DNA of 55,398 nucleotides from an uncultured bacterium. GTDB taxonomy: Bacteria > Bacillota > Clostridia > Oscillospirales > Oscillospiraceae. The notes below the pieces were generated by a model. The model worked only from the letters and a program-made list of their open reading frames with translations, was not told the DNA's origin and searched no databases. Positions 1 through 8,416 of this stretch are shown here, piece by piece. Location of the stretch: the NCBI GenBank assembly GCA_949293165.1, contig CASFCW010000015.1:1-55398 (forward strand). The letters run 5' to 3'. Positions within the stretch are counted from its first letter, which is position 1; every line of letters begins with the position of its first letter. Position numbers and translations under genes: made by a program.

Positions 1-6
1 ATAAGA

Positions 7-43
7 AAACGCTGAGCGACCGAACGGTCGCTCAGCGTTTTTT
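7..43. terminator. Bidirectional intrinsic terminator
   Basis: A 15-bp perfect stem (arms 7-21 and 26-40, loop GAAC) is followed by six T on the plus strand, and by TTTTCTTAT on the minus strand. It lies directly behind the stop codon of the minus-strand regulator, which shares base 43. It probably ends the tct-sulfatase-regulator operon and any plus-strand gene entering from the left. Confidence 0.85.
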
Positions 44-1146
44 CATATGCTTCGGATGGAGGTACCCTCGTAGATCTTGGGCTTCATCACGTAGGTGTAG
101 TCCTTGTCGTCGCAGTCCCGGCGCTGGATCATGGTCATCAGGCGGGTGGCTACCAGCACCCCCATCTTCTCCCCCTGGTGGACGGAGCAGGTGACGCCCT
201 CCCGCTCCCAGTCGTCCCCGGAGTAGTCGAAGCACACCAGGGAGCAATCCTCCGGCACCCGCTTGCCCTGCTCGGCCAGCACCCGCCGCACCAGGCGGTA
301 GATGATGTAGTTGCAGCAGACAATGGCGGTGTACTTGGGCAGGCCCCTGAGAAAGCGGTCGATGGAGCGGGCGAAGCGCTGGTCGTGGGCCTCGTTGGAG
401 ACGCACCACTTGATATAGTCGTCCTGGAACTCCACGCCCCGCTTCTGCATGGCCTCGGCGGTGCCCTGGAACTTCTCGATGCTCTGGTAGTTGTCGTAGA
501 CGAAGATGCCGGCGATCAGCCGGTGGCCCCGCTCAATGAGCAGGCCGATGAGCCGGTCGGCGCACTCCTTGTCGTTGACAATCACCCTGGGGTAGCGCAG
601 GTTTTTGTAGTAGTTGTTGTAGAAGATCACCGGGATGCGCCGGCGGTAGATCTCCTGGTAACAGTCCAGGTTGGGGTTGAGCAGGCTGGCCTTCACCCCG
701 TCGATGATAAAGCCGTTGAAGTTCTGATGCACCACCGTCTGGAGGCAGTTGCGCTCGTTGGAGAATTTGTTGTCGGTGAAAAACACCCGGAAATCCACCT
801 GTTCAGGGGGCAGCACGCTTTTGATGCCCTTCAGCAGCCCGGAGTTGGCGTTGGTGTCCTGGCCCTGGAGAATCAGGCCGATTTTCAGGGGCGCGGAACC
901 GGAGCCCAGCTCCCGGGACAGGGCGGTCTCCTTGTTGATATAGGTGCCGCTGCCCTTCACCCGGCAGACCAGCCCCTCCCGGGCAATCCGGTCCAGGGCG
1001 CAGCGCACCGTCTCCCGGCTCATGTCCAGCCGGCGGCACAAGGCATTTTCCGAAGGCAGCCGCAGGTTGCCGGAAAACTTGTTTTCGTCAATGTAGGCCA
1101 TCAGCCAGCGATAGGCCTCCTCCGCTTTCTTCCCGGAACCTGACAA
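43..1146 (-). CDS. GntR-family transcriptional regulator with LacI-type ligand domain (AraR-like)
   Basis: A one-component transcription factor of 367 residues. The N-terminus carries a GntR winged helix (LPSENALCRRLDMSRETVR, about residues 28-46, followed by GSGTYI). The rest is a periplasmic-binding-protein/LacI ligand domain beginning at KIGLIL. This order is that of AraR-type sugar regulators. The start chosen is TTG at 1146, because GAGGAGGGG ends six bases upstream; the longer in-frame ATG at 1245 would lie far inside the sulfatase gene. It follows the sulfatase stop by 13 bases and is the last gene of the tct operon, so it probably senses the imported compound or its sulfatase product and controls the operon. 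The ligand cannot be read from the sequence. Confidence 0.85.
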   Translation of the reverse strand: MSGSGKKAEEAYRWLMAYIDENKFSGNLRLPSENALCRRLDMSRETVRCALDRIAREGLVCRVKGSGTYINKETALSRELGSGSAPLKIGLILQGQDTNANSGLLKGIKSVLPPEQVDFRVFFTDNKFSNERNCLQTVVHQNFNGFIIDGVKASLLNPNLDCYQEIYRRRIPVIFYNNYYKNLRYPRVIVNDKECADRLIGLLIERGHRLIAGIFVYDNYQSIEKFQGTAEAMQKRGVEFQDDYIKWCVSNEAHDQRFARSIDRFLRGLPKYTAIVCCNYIIYRLVRRVLAEQGKRVPEDCSLVCFDYSGDDWEREGVTCSVHQGEKMGVLVATRLMTMIQRRDCDDKDYTYVMKPKIYEGTSIRSI

Positions 1147-1159
1147 GGCAGTCCCCTCC

Positions 1160-2512
1160 TCAGTCGGTGATGGTGGGACGGTAGCCCTCCGCCTTCTCAA
1201 TCCAGTCCAGCAGCCGGGCGCGCATGTCCGCCTTGACCTGGGCATAGGCGGGGTCCGTCACCACGTTGTTCAGCTGCCAGGGGTCGGCCTTCAGATCATA
1301 CAGGAAATCGTCGGCATAGGTGTCAGAGGCCGCCGCCTCGCCGCCGTTGACGCCGGGGGCGTAAACGGAATAGAGGTAGTCGGCGGTGCGGACGCACCGG
1401 CCCACACGGCTTTCCGAAATCTGGGCAAACACCTGGTTGGGTCTATTATCATTCTTTTTCTCCACCACGTCAAGGAGGTTCTCACCAATCATGGCGTCGC
1501 CCACGTCCACGCCGGCCATGGCCAGGATGGTCTTGGGCAGGCTCTCGGTGGACACCAGCTCCTCCACCGCCTTGCCGCCCTTGAAGGGGCCGCCGGCGAT
1601 GACCAGGGGCACGTGGAGGGCGCCGTCGTGGCAGGTGCGCTTATAGTCGTCGTAGCCGTTGAGGTGGCTGTCGGTGTTGCGGGTCTTGAAGTGGGAGCCG
1701 TGGTCGGAGGCGTAGATGATGATGGTGTTGTCATACAGCCCCTTCTCCTTCAGCTTGGCCACCAGCTTGCCCAGGTTCTCGTCCAGGCTGGCGCACTGGC
1801 CCAGGTAGTCGGGATACTCCTCGGCGGCGTTGCCCTTGAGCACCTCCAGGTCGTGGGGCAGGATGAAGTTCTTGAACCGCTCCTTGGAGCCGTCCGGGCC
1901 TTCATAGTGCTTGCGGTCGTTCTGGTGGTGAGGCTCAATCTGGGACACGGTCATGAAGAAGGGCTTCTTCCCGTCGTACTGGTCAAAGAACTCCAGAGCC
2001 ATGTCGTTGATGCAGTCGGCCCGGTAGCCCTTGAAGTCGATGCGGTTGTTGTTCTCATCGAACACATAGCCGTCATAGCCGTGGGAGGTGAACTCCAGCA
2101 CGTCGGCGGTGCGCCAGTAGCCGGTGTAGCCGCCCCGCAGCTCCTTGGGGATGGCGGTGATGGTGTGGTCAATGGTGGGGGCCTTCTCCAGCTCGCCGTC
2201 GCTGGCCAGGTGCCACTTGCCGATGTAGGCGGTCTCATAGCCCGCCTCCTCGATGTAGTTGGCCAGGGTCTTGACGCCGGCGGGCAGCATGATATTGTTG
2301 CGGAAGCAGCCGGTCTCGGTGGGGTACTTGCCGGTCTGGAACAGGGCGCGGCAGGGGCCGCACACAGGCTGGGGGGAGAAGGCGTTGTCAAACTTCACGC
2401 CCTCCCGGGCCAGCTGGTCCAGGTTGGGGGTGATATTCAGGGGCTGGCCGAAGCAGCCGCAGGTGTCCCAGCGCTGCTGGTCGCTGAAATAGAAAATAAT
2501 GTTGTATGCCAT
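1160..2512 (-). CDS. Cytoplasmic Cys-type sulfatase (arylsulfatase/choline-sulfatase/phosphonate monoester hydrolase superfamily)
   Basis: 450 residues of the alkaline-phosphatase/sulfatase superfamily. The sulfatase signature C-x-P-x-R is present as CGPCR at residues 51-55; C51 would be converted to formylglycine by an anaerobic maturase (anSME), which is not in the window. Metal-binding motifs are SDQQRWD near residue 10 and SDHGSH in the second half. There is no signal peptide, so it acts in the cytoplasm on an imported sulfate ester. Its start follows the tctA stop by three bases, with GAGGAGGAG overlapping the end of tctA, so the two are translationally coupled. The coupling implies that the tct transporter brings in its substrate. 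Choline sulfate, an aryl sulfate or a phosphonate ester all remain possible. Confidence 0.88.
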   Translation of the reverse strand: MAYNIIFYFSDQQRWDTCGCFGQPLNITPNLDQLAREGVKFDNAFSPQPVCGPCRALFQTGKYPTETGCFRNNIMLPAGVKTLANYIEEAGYETAYIGKWHLASDGELEKAPTIDHTITAIPKELRGGYTGYWRTADVLEFTSHGYDGYVFDENNNRIDFKGYRADCINDMALEFFDQYDGKKPFFMTVSQIEPHHQNDRKHYEGPDGSKERFKNFILPHDLEVLKGNAAEEYPDYLGQCASLDENLGKLVAKLKEKGLYDNTIIIYASDHGSHFKTRNTDSHLNGYDDYKRTCHDGALHVPLVIAGGPFKGGKAVEELVSTESLPKTILAMAGVDVGDAMIGENLLDVVEKKNDNRPNQVFAQISESRVGRCVRTADYLYSVYAPGVNGGEAAASDTYADDFLYDLKADPWQLNNVVTDPAYAQVKADMRARLLDWIEKAEGYRPTITD

Positions 2513-2515
2513 GGA

Positions 2516-4042
2516 TTACTCCTCCTCATGCACATTGGCGGCAGCGGCGGCGGCCCGCTCTCTCTTCTGCTCGTTGAGCTTGCCGCGGATGATGGTAGCC
2601 ACAGCCACAATAATCAGGGCCAGGAAAATAAGGCAGTACACGCTGCTGAAGAAAATAGAGGGGTTGCCGTTGGAGATGAGCAGGGCACGGCGGAAGTTGG
2701 TCTCGGTCATCTTGCCCAGCACCAGGCCCAGCAGGATGGGCACAGGGGGCATATCCAGCTTGCGGAGAATCCAGGCCAGCACGCCAAAGACCAGGGCCAC
2801 GCCCACGTCGAAGTAGTTGTTGTTGACGGAGTAGGCGCCGGCAAAGCAGAAGATGACGATAACGGGGGTGAGAATCTCCTGGGGGATGGACACCACCTTG
2901 GCAAACAGGGTGGTGAGGAACTTGCCCTGGATGCACATGAAGATGTTGACCAGGATCAGGCCCAGCATGATGGCGTACATGATGTCGCCGTCGGTGGTGA
3001 ACAGGGACAGGCCGGGGTTCAGGCCGTTAATCATCAGGGCGGACAGCATCAAGGCCACGGTGCCGTCGCCGGGGATGCCCAGGGTCAGCAGGGGGATGAG
3101 GGTGGCGCCGGTGACGGCGTTGTTGGCCGACTCGGCGGCGGCGACGCCTTCCACGGAGCCGTGTCCGAACTCCTCAGGATGCTTGGACATATTCTTGGCC
3201 TGGCTGTAGCTGAACCAGGAGGCCTCGGAAGCGCCGGTGCCGGGGATGATGCCCACCATGACGCCGATGAGGGAGGACAGCAGCACGGGACGGATCATCC
3301 GCTTGTACTCGCTCTTGGTAATCTTGCCGTCGTCCTTGATCCTTCTGGTGTCCAGATGCAGCGCGTCCAGGCGCTTCTCCGCCTTGGCCAGGATCTCCAC
3401 CAGGGCGAACAGGCCGATCAGGCACACGGCCAGATCCAGGCCCAGGTAGAGCCGGGACACGCCGAAGGTGAAGCGGTCATAGCTGGTCATGGGGTCGGAG
3501 CCGATGCAGGCGATGAGCAGGCCCAGGCAGGCGGAGATGATGCCCCGGATCATGCTCTTGCCGGAGACGCCGGCGATGATGGTCAGGCCGAACACACAGA
3601 CCATGAAATACTCGGGGGTACCCAGCTGGGCGGCAATCTTGGCCACCTGGGGGCCCAGGAACAGCAGGGTCAGGGCGGAGAACACGCCGCCGAAGGTGGA
3701 TGCATACAGGGCAATTTTCAGCGCCGCCTTGGTACGGCCCTGCTCCGACAGGGGATGGCCGTCCAGCATGGTGGCGGCGGCGTGGGGGGTACCGGGGGTG
3801 TTAATCAGGATTGCGGAGACGCTGCCGCCGTAGCCGCCGGCACAGTAGATGCCCAGCAGGAACATCATGCCGGGGATGGCGGTCATGGTATAGGTGACAG
3901 GCAGGAACAAAATCACGCACAGGATAACGCTCAGGCCGGGGATTGCGGCAAACACAGAGCCCACAAACACACCGATGTTGATCCACAGGATATTCTCCAG
4001 CGTAAAGAGAAGGCCGGTGGCAGGAACAATATATTCTAGCAT
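2516..4042 (-). CDS. tctA: Tripartite tricarboxylate transporter, large permease subunit TctA
   Basis: 508 residues and highly hydrophobic, with about twelve membrane segments. It has the Gly/Pro-rich signatures of TctA (PGTPHAAATMLDGHPL, near residue 80, and GIIPGTGASEASWFSY in the middle). Family knowledge: TctA forms the translocation channel of the binding-protein-dependent TTT importers for carboxylates, driven by ion gradients. The C-terminus is rich in charged residues and ends in HEEE, which doubles as the ribosome site for the sulfatase. It lies between tctB and the sulfatase on one transcript. The substrate is unknown; the companion sulfatase suggests a sulfated organic acid or alcohol rather than citrate. 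Confidence 0.93.
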   Translation of the reverse strand: MLEYIVPATGLLFTLENILWINIGVFVGSVFAAIPGLSVILCVILFLPVTYTMTAIPGMMFLLGIYCAGGYGGSVSAILINTPGTPHAAATMLDGHPLSEQGRTKAALKIALYASTFGGVFSALTLLFLGPQVAKIAAQLGTPEYFMVCVFGLTIIAGVSGKSMIRGIISACLGLLIACIGSDPMTSYDRFTFGVSRLYLGLDLAVCLIGLFALVEILAKAEKRLDALHLDTRRIKDDGKITKSEYKRMIRPVLLSSLIGVMVGIIPGTGASEASWFSYSQAKNMSKHPEEFGHGSVEGVAAAESANNAVTGATLIPLLTLGIPGDGTVALMLSALMINGLNPGLSLFTTDGDIMYAIMLGLILVNIFMCIQGKFLTTLFAKVVSIPQEILTPVIVIFCFAGAYSVNNNYFDVGVALVFGVLAWILRKLDMPPVPILLGLVLGKMTETNFRRALLISNGNPSIFFSSVYCLIFLALIIVAVATIIRGKLNEQKRERAAAAAANVHEEE

Positions 4043-4063
4043 AGTTCAGGCACCCTCCCCTTT

Positions 4064-4579
4064 TTAAAAGTCCACGCCCAGGACGAACCGGAACGCAGCC
4101 CAGATGCCCACGGCCAGGGCAACGGTAATGGCATAATAGCTGGGCTTTTTACAGCGGAAGTAGAACAGGAAGCCCAGGGCGCAGAAAACGGCGCCCACCA
4201 CGAACAGGTCGGTCACCCGGCACAGCAGGTAGGCCACCACCAGGATAGCCATGATGGCCAGGGCCTTCATCTCCACCTGGAGATTGATTACCTTCCAGGT
4301 CAGAGGCTTTTTGGTGGCGATCTTGTAAATCTCCTTCAGGATCAGGGCGGCGCAGGCGATGATCATAACGGTCATCAGCAGGGTGGGGAAGGCACGGCCG
4401 TTGACCACATCCTTCTCCGACACCACCACCTGCTGCGGCATGATCCACATAATAACCAGGGCAAAAATCAGGAAAACCACGCCCACGGTGAGGTCCACGG
4501 GAATGCGGAACTCCTTTTCCCGCAGCTTCTCGCCCCAGGCGTCCATGCGGGCATGGAATTGATCCAAGGACTGCTTCAA
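4064..4579 (-). CDS. tctB: Tripartite tricarboxylate transporter, small permease subunit TctB
   Basis: 171 residues with four predicted membrane segments (VGVVFLIFALVIMWIM and three later ones), the usual layout of TctB, which assists TctA. The start chosen is TTG at 4579: AAGGAGG lies eight bases upstream, whereas the longer in-frame ATGs at 4597 and 4645 would put that ribosome site inside the coding sequence. It has a soluble N-terminal stretch of about 25 residues. It is separated from tctC by a strong hairpin without a T run, and from tctA by about 20 bases. Confidence 0.88.
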   Translation of the reverse strand: MKQSLDQFHARMDAWGEKLREKEFRIPVDLTVGVVFLIFALVIMWIMPQQVVVSEKDVVNGRAFPTLLMTVMIIACAALILKEIYKIATKKPLTWKVINLQVEMKALAIMAILVVAYLLCRVTDLFVVGAVFCALGFLFYFRCKKPSYYAITVALAVGIWAAFRFVLGVDF

Positions 4580-4615
4580 TCCAATAACCTCCTTCATACA
4601 CAACAGACAATGGGC

Positions 4616-4650
4616 GGGGGATGGGCGGGACGCACCCTGGCCCATCCCCC
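4616..4650 (-). promoter_or_regulatory. Intercistronic hairpin between tctC and tctB
   Basis: Perfect 11-bp stem (4616-4626 with 4640-4650, GGGGGATGGGC arm) with a 13-base loop and no T tract. Such stems behind a binding-protein gene usually stabilise the upstream message or attenuate transcription, giving more binding protein than permease. The role is inferred from position. Confidence 0.6.
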
Positions 4651-4664
4651 GATCCTGTCAATTA

Positions 4665-5630
4665 TCAGCCGGCGACGATGTCCTTGTACTCGTTAACGAT
4701 GGTCTTCACGTTCTCCACGTGGGCCTCCACGTCCTCCTTGGACATGGTGTCCACCTCCAGGAGCATGGTGTCCTGCAGCCAGGTCACCACTTCCTCGTCG
4801 GCCAGGATCTGGTCGTACAGGTCCTTCAGAGCGGACACCTTCTCAGCATCGGTGCCGGCGCGGGCCATGATGAAGCAGCGGTTGCGGAAGTAGGGGTAGC
4901 CGTACTCGCCGACGCCCTCAACACCCTCGAAGGGGCCGTGCTCGATGGCCTTCTCATCAAAGGCGCACACCACGGTCACACCGCCCTGCTGAGCGGTCTC
5001 CAGGATCTGGGACTGGTGGGAAACGGCGAAGCTGGTCTCGCCTCTGGCAACGGCCTGGGCAGCCTCGGCAGCGGACTGGTAGGGGGTCAGCTTCACCTTG
5101 TCGCCGGCGCCCATGGAGCCGAACAGAGCGGCGGCCAGGAAGGCCTCAGAACCGGTGGCGCCGTTGACAGCCACGCTGATCTCGGCGGACTGCTCCACAT
5201 AGGCCTCCAGGTCGGCGACGGACTGGATATTCAGCTCAGCGTCGGCGGAGAGGACAAAGATGGAGGAATACAGGTTCTCTACGTACTCAAAATCTTCATA
5301 GCCGAACTGCATCTTGGCGGGGTCCAGAATAGAGGTGATGGACAGCAGGCCCTCACCCACAAAGACCAGCTCGGTGTCATTGGCCTCGGTGTCAGCCACC
5401 CAGGTATTCACGGTAGCGGCGTCGCCCTGAATGGCCTCAGCCACCAGAGTGGTGTTCTCGGAATACTTGGTGGACATCTCGGCGGCCTTCTGGCTGACCA
5501 CAGCGGCCACGCCGGAGGGAGCCCAGGGGCAGGTGACCTTCCAGCTCTCCTTGCTGCTTCCGCTGCATCCGGCCAGCAGGCTGACGCCCATGACGGCGAC
5601 AAGGGACAAACTCAACAAACGCTTTTTCAT
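4665..5630 (-). CDS. tctC: Tripartite tricarboxylate transporter substrate-binding lipoprotein TctC
   Basis: 321 residues. The N-terminus is a lipoprotein signal (MKKRLLSLSLV...LLAGC, lipidated Cys at 22), so it is tethered outside the membrane. The mature part has the Bug/TctC pattern: VTCPWAPSG at the first strand, AVNGATGSEAFLAA in the middle, and a conserved C-terminal helix. It captures the solute for TctAB. A GGAG ribosome site lies eight bases before the ATG, and a promoter lies about 70 bases upstream. It is the first gene of the operon tctC-tctB-tctA-sulfatase-regulator. The low identity to citrate-type members means the ligand cannot be assigned. Confidence 0.92.
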   Translation of the reverse strand: MKKRLLSLSLVAVMGVSLLAGCSGSSKESWKVTCPWAPSGVAAVVSQKAAEMSTKYSENTTLVAEAIQGDAATVNTWVADTEANDTELVFVGEGLLSITSILDPAKMQFGYEDFEYVENLYSSIFVLSADAELNIQSVADLEAYVEQSAEISVAVNGATGSEAFLAAALFGSMGAGDKVKLTPYQSAAEAAQAVARGETSFAVSHQSQILETAQQGGVTVVCAFDEKAIEHGPFEGVEGVGEYGYPYFRNRCFIMARAGTDAEKVSALKDLYDQILADEEVVTWLQDTMLLEVDTMSKEDVEAHVENVKTIVNEYKDIVAG

Positions 5631-5700
5631 CCTTCATTCTCCTTTTCATTTTGTTTGATCTTCCAGTTTTTTCGGTCTTCCTTTGTCCTCTTCTATGCTT

Positions 5701-5729
5701 AATGTAGCATCTTCTTTTTTGCTAGACAA
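5701..5729 (-). promoter_or_regulatory. Promoter of the tctC operon
   Basis: Minus strand: TTGTCT (5724-5729), 17-base spacer, TACATT (5701-5706), about 70 bases before tctC. The rest of the 5631-5984 gap holds A+T-rich sequence with two TTGTAT direct repeats at about 5756 and 5785, and the cupin terminator. No clear operator palindrome for the adjacent regulator was found. Confidence 0.6.
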
Positions 5730-5886
5730 CAGATTTTTTGAAAAATATTAGAAAGTTGTATGCTATTTGTGCGTTTCCGGATAGGTTGTATTTTATTACT
5801 ATAATTTTTCTACTTTTTGCACAGTATTGTTTTGGAAAATTATGCATGTTCCCCGGGCAGTTGTCTGCTCCCCTGCCTGCCTTCGG

Positions 5887-5953
5887 AAAAAAAGCCGCCG
5901 TCCGGCGCCCCATCCCCCCCTTTTTTTCGGGGAATTGGGACGCCGGACGGCGG
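5887..5953 (-). terminator. Intrinsic terminator behind the cupin gene
   Basis: Inverted repeat with 13-bp arms (5895-5907 and 5941-5953, CCGCCGTCCGGCG) around a 33-base loop. On the minus strand the stem is followed by seven T (5887-5893). It ends transcription of the cupin gene whose stop is at 5985. Confidence 0.7.
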
Positions 5954-5984
5954 GAGAGCTGTCTGCTGCGGAGGGCAGCTGCTG

Positions 5985-6317
5985 TTAAAAAACGACAACC
6001 AGCAGCATTTTAAATGCCTCCTCCCCAAATACGCTGTGGGGGTGTCCGGCAGGCATGACGATGGATTCCCCGGGGTGGAGGAGGTACGCCTCCCCGTCGA
6101 TGGTGATTTTGCCCACCCCTTCCAGACAGGTGACAAAGGCGTCCCCGCCGGACTGGTGGGTGCTGATCTCCTCCCCCTGGGCGAAGGAAAACAGGGTGAT
6201 GCTGACCGCGCTGTTCTGGGCCAGGGTGCGGCTGACCACCTGCCCCTCCTGGCAGGTGACCTGGTCCTTCAGCACCAGGACCTCCGACATGGCGATATTC
6301 TTCATTTTTCCGTCCAT
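5985..6317 (-). CDS. Small single-domain cupin protein
   Basis: 110 residues forming one cupin beta-barrel. Motif 1 is visible as HQSGGDAFVTCLEG and motif 2 as PGESIVMPAGHPHSV, with His residues placed for a metal site. The start at 6317 (MDGKMKN) is chosen because GGGGAGGAG lies seven bases upstream; the open frame extends further but has no ribosome site. Proteins of this size may bind or isomerise a small molecule, or sense one. No partner enzyme is adjacent. It is transcribed alone or behind the Imm51-like gene, with a hairpin between them and a terminator behind. Confidence 0.8.
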   Translation of the reverse strand: MDGKMKNIAMSEVLVLKDQVTCQEGQVVSRTLAQNSAVSITLFSFAQGEEISTHQSGGDAFVTCLEGVGKITIDGEAYLLHPGESIVMPAGHPHSVFGEEAFKMLLVVVF

Positions 6318-6351
6318 GGTAAACTCCTCCCCGGCTGTCGCCGTCCATTGT

Positions 6352-6378
6352 CCGGCAGCTTGCCGCGCAAGCTGCCGG
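6352..6378. terminator. Strong hairpin between the Imm51-like and cupin genes
   Basis: Perfect 12-bp stem (6352-6363 and 6367-6378, CCGGCAGCTTGC arm) with a three-base loop. There is no T run on either side, so it may be a processing or stability element rather than a true terminator. Confidence 0.45.
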
Positions 6379-6495
6379 CCTTCCCCTATTATGCCCCGGC
6401 CTGGGTGGGCCAGTCGGTTGTTGAAATCACATTTCCCCGGTTTGGCAGCAAAAAGGGGACGGCGGGAAACAACCGCCATTCCCTTGTCCGAACCG

Positions 6496-6849
6496 TTATG
6501 TACGCTGCACCCGGCTGAACAGGTCCACCATCAGAGCCTTGTCATCGCAGGCCCGACGGAACCCCAGGATGAAGTCGGCCAGCGCCTCCTTATCCTTGGA
6601 GAAGGCACAGAACATGCTTGATTCAGAGTCAATGCTGACCTTCCCCACCAGGTCGGGGCAGCGCTCCTCCAGGAACACCTGGGCCAGCCCGATCCAGTCA
6701 CAGCCGCCCCCGGTAAACCCCTCCGCCGCCCGGGTGCGGAATACGTCCTGCAGGTAGTCCTCGTCGTCCAGGCACACCGCGGCGCCCAGCCCCTGCTCCA
6801 CCCAGAAAAACGGCGCCAGCACCTGATCAAACTGCTCAACAATCGTCAT
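6496..6849 (-). CDS. Imm51-like immunity protein (orphan)
   Basis: About 117 acidic residues resembling the Imm51 immunity family: a GGGCDWIGLAQVFLEERCPDL core, then IDSESSMFCAFSKDKEALADF and a C-terminal LMVDLFSRVQ. In characterised polymorphic-toxin systems such proteins neutralise a secreted toxin domain. No toxin, LXG or secretion gene is nearby, so it is either an orphan protective gene or has taken another role. Start at 6849 (MTIVEQ) lies ten bases after GGAGG; a TTG and an ATG slightly upstream are alternatives. A good promoter lies about 145 bases upstream. The family assignment rests on remembered pattern only. Confidence 0.65.
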   Translation of the reverse strand: MTIVEQFDQVLAPFFWVEQGLGAAVCLDDEDYLQDVFRTRAAEGFTGGGCDWIGLAQVFLEERCPDLVGKVSIDSESSMFCAFSKDKEALADFILGFRRACDDKALMVDLFSRVQRT

Positions 6850-6993
6850 TTCCAACATTCCTCCTTACAAACCTGTCCGTCCCGTTTCCGGGAAAACGCG
6901 CTCAACCGGGGGACGGGACGAACCGGGACAAAATCCGCCGCCGGGCCAGCCGGCAAAAACATGTCAAACGGCCGCCTCCCTCTTGCTGCCGCT

Positions 6994-7022
6994 ATTATAG
7001 CACAACGCAGGCCATACTGAAA
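6994..7022 (-). promoter_or_regulatory. Promoter of the Imm51-like gene
   Basis: Minus strand TTTCAG (7017-7022), 17-base spacer, perfect TATAAT (6994-6999). It leaves a leader of about 140 bases before the gene. The 6850-7324 gap also holds the LacI-gene promoter; nothing else was recognised there. Confidence 0.65.
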
Positions 7023-7251
7023 GAGGATTTTGTATCATTTGCTTAATTTCTTTCTTTTTTTTCAGCGCCCCTTGTGCCTATCCCCCAGAACCGCCCAGGC
7101 CCGCGCCCTCTCCCTCCGCCTTGAAACCTGTAAAAAACGGAAAGAGCCCAAAAAAGTCCCTGTTTCCCCCAAAAATGAGCCTATTCCTCAGGTATTTTCT
7201 CCCCCATCTCCCCCGCTGCCCCGCTCAGCTCCCTTTTTTTCTGGGCGAGAC

Positions 7252-7292
7252 GTAAATTTACACTTGTTTTACCGGGCAATTTTTCGTATAAT
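7252..7292 (+). promoter_or_regulatory. Promoter and possible operator of the LacI-family gene
   Basis: TTGTTT (7264-7269), 17-base spacer, perfect TATAAT (7287-7292), about 32 bases before the gene. A 10-bp perfect palindrome GTAAATTTAC (7252-7261) abuts the -35 box and could be an autoregulatory operator; that role is inferred. Confidence 0.65.
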
Positions 7293-7324
7293 TTCACTAT
7301 AGCTTTCCCAAAGAAGGTGCAGCC

Positions 7325-8350
7325 ATGGCCATATTGAAAGACATCGCCGCCGTCACCGGCGTATCCATTTCCACCATCTCCCGGGTACTGAACCGGGACG
7401 ACAGCATCAGCGTCACCCCCCAGACCCGCCAGAAAATTCTGGACGCCGCCCGGGAGCTGGGCTATACGCCCGTCCGGAACCGGGCCCGGCCCGGTCCGGA
7501 GGACTCCCCTGTCCTCCGCATCGGCATTGCCCAGATGTTTGAATCCCACCAGGTGCTGCAGGACCCCTATTACCTTTACATGAAAAATGCCCTGGAGCAG
7601 GTTTGCTTCGACCAAAACATGGAGACCGTCCCCCTGTTCCGGGACGAGGCCAGCAATTTCCTCCCCTCCGGCGACCGGCCGTTGGACGGCATCTTTGCCA
7701 TCGGCAGCTTTACCAGGCAGGAGATCCAGAGCTTCCAGCGCCTGACCCGGCACATCGTCTTTGTGGACTCCTCCCCAGATGACGAGGTATTTTTCTCCGC
7801 CGTGCCCAACTTCCACCTGGGCCTGCGCCAGGCCCTCACCCACCTGCTGGAGTACGGGCACCGGCGCATCGCCTTTCTGGGCAGCCATTACACCCTCCAG
7901 GAGACCCGGGACCTGAAGCTGGACCCCCGGCTGTACTACTTCCGCAACAGCCTTCAGGACAAGGACCTGTATCGCCCGGAATACGCCCTGGACTGTGAGA
8001 TGAACTCCCCCTCCGCCTACCAGACCCTGACCCAGGCCCTGGCGCAGTGGGAGCAGCGCCCCACCGCCCTGTTCCTCTCCTCCGACGCCATGGTGCAGGG
8101 GGCGCTCCGGGCTCTGGACGAGGCCGGGCTGTCCATCCCGGAGGATATGAGCGTCATCGCCTTTAACGACACCCCCCTGTCCCAAAACGCCACGCCCCCC
8201 CTCACCGCCATCCGGGTGCTCCAGCACGAGCTGGCCGCAGCAGCCCTGACCTCCATGCAGGCCTGCCGCTCCGGCGCCCGCTACCCCGTCAAATCCGTGG
8301 TCCCCTGCGTATACGGAAACCGGGGCAGCGTGGGCCCCCCCAGAGATTGA
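7325..8350 (+). CDS. LacI-family transcriptional regulator
   Basis: 341 residues. The N-terminal helix-turn-helix is typical (ILKDIAAVTGVSISTISRVL, residues 3-22), followed by a hinge and a sugar-binding-protein-like effector domain. The domain has the usual LacI landmarks GHRRIAFLG near residue 178 and SVIAFNDTPLSQ near residue 277. EbgR-like members regulate galactoside genes, but no sugar enzyme or transporter is adjacent, so it acts on distant genes or on itself. The ATG follows AAGAAGG. It stands alone on the plus strand between two minus-strand units and is followed by a strong hairpin. Confidence 0.9.
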   Translation: MAILKDIAAVTGVSISTISRVLNRDDSISVTPQTRQKILDAARELGYTPVRNRARPGPEDSPVLRIGIAQMFESHQVLQDPYYLYMKNALEQVCFDQNMETVPLFRDEASNFLPSGDRPLDGIFAIGSFTRQEIQSFQRLTRHIVFVDSSPDDEVFFSAVPNFHLGLRQALTHLLEYGHRRIAFLGSHYTLQETRDLKLDPRLYYFRNSLQDKDLYRPEYALDCEMNSPSAYQTLTQALAQWEQRPTALFLSSDAMVQGALRALDEAGLSIPEDMSVIAFNDTPLSQNATPPLTAIRVLQHELAAAALTSMQACRSGARYPVKSVVPCVYGNRGSVGPPRD

Positions 8351-8360
8351 ACAAACAGCT

Positions 8361-8390
8361 GCGGGCCGCACCCCAAGGGGTGCGGCCCGC
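8361..8390. terminator. Hairpin between convergent LacI and P-type ATPase genes
   Basis: Perfect 13-bp GC-rich stem (8361-8373 and 8378-8390) with loop CAAG. It has no T run, so termination in either direction is likely but inefficient or factor-aided. Confidence 0.6.
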
Positions 8391-8416
8391 GTGCTGCCCA
8401 GGGCGGACAGCCATCT

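Noticed and set aside
1613-4039. Open frame of 808 codons on the plus strand
   Set aside because: Antisense to the sulfatase and tctA; His/Gly/Val-rich composition typical of shadow frames and no ribosome site.
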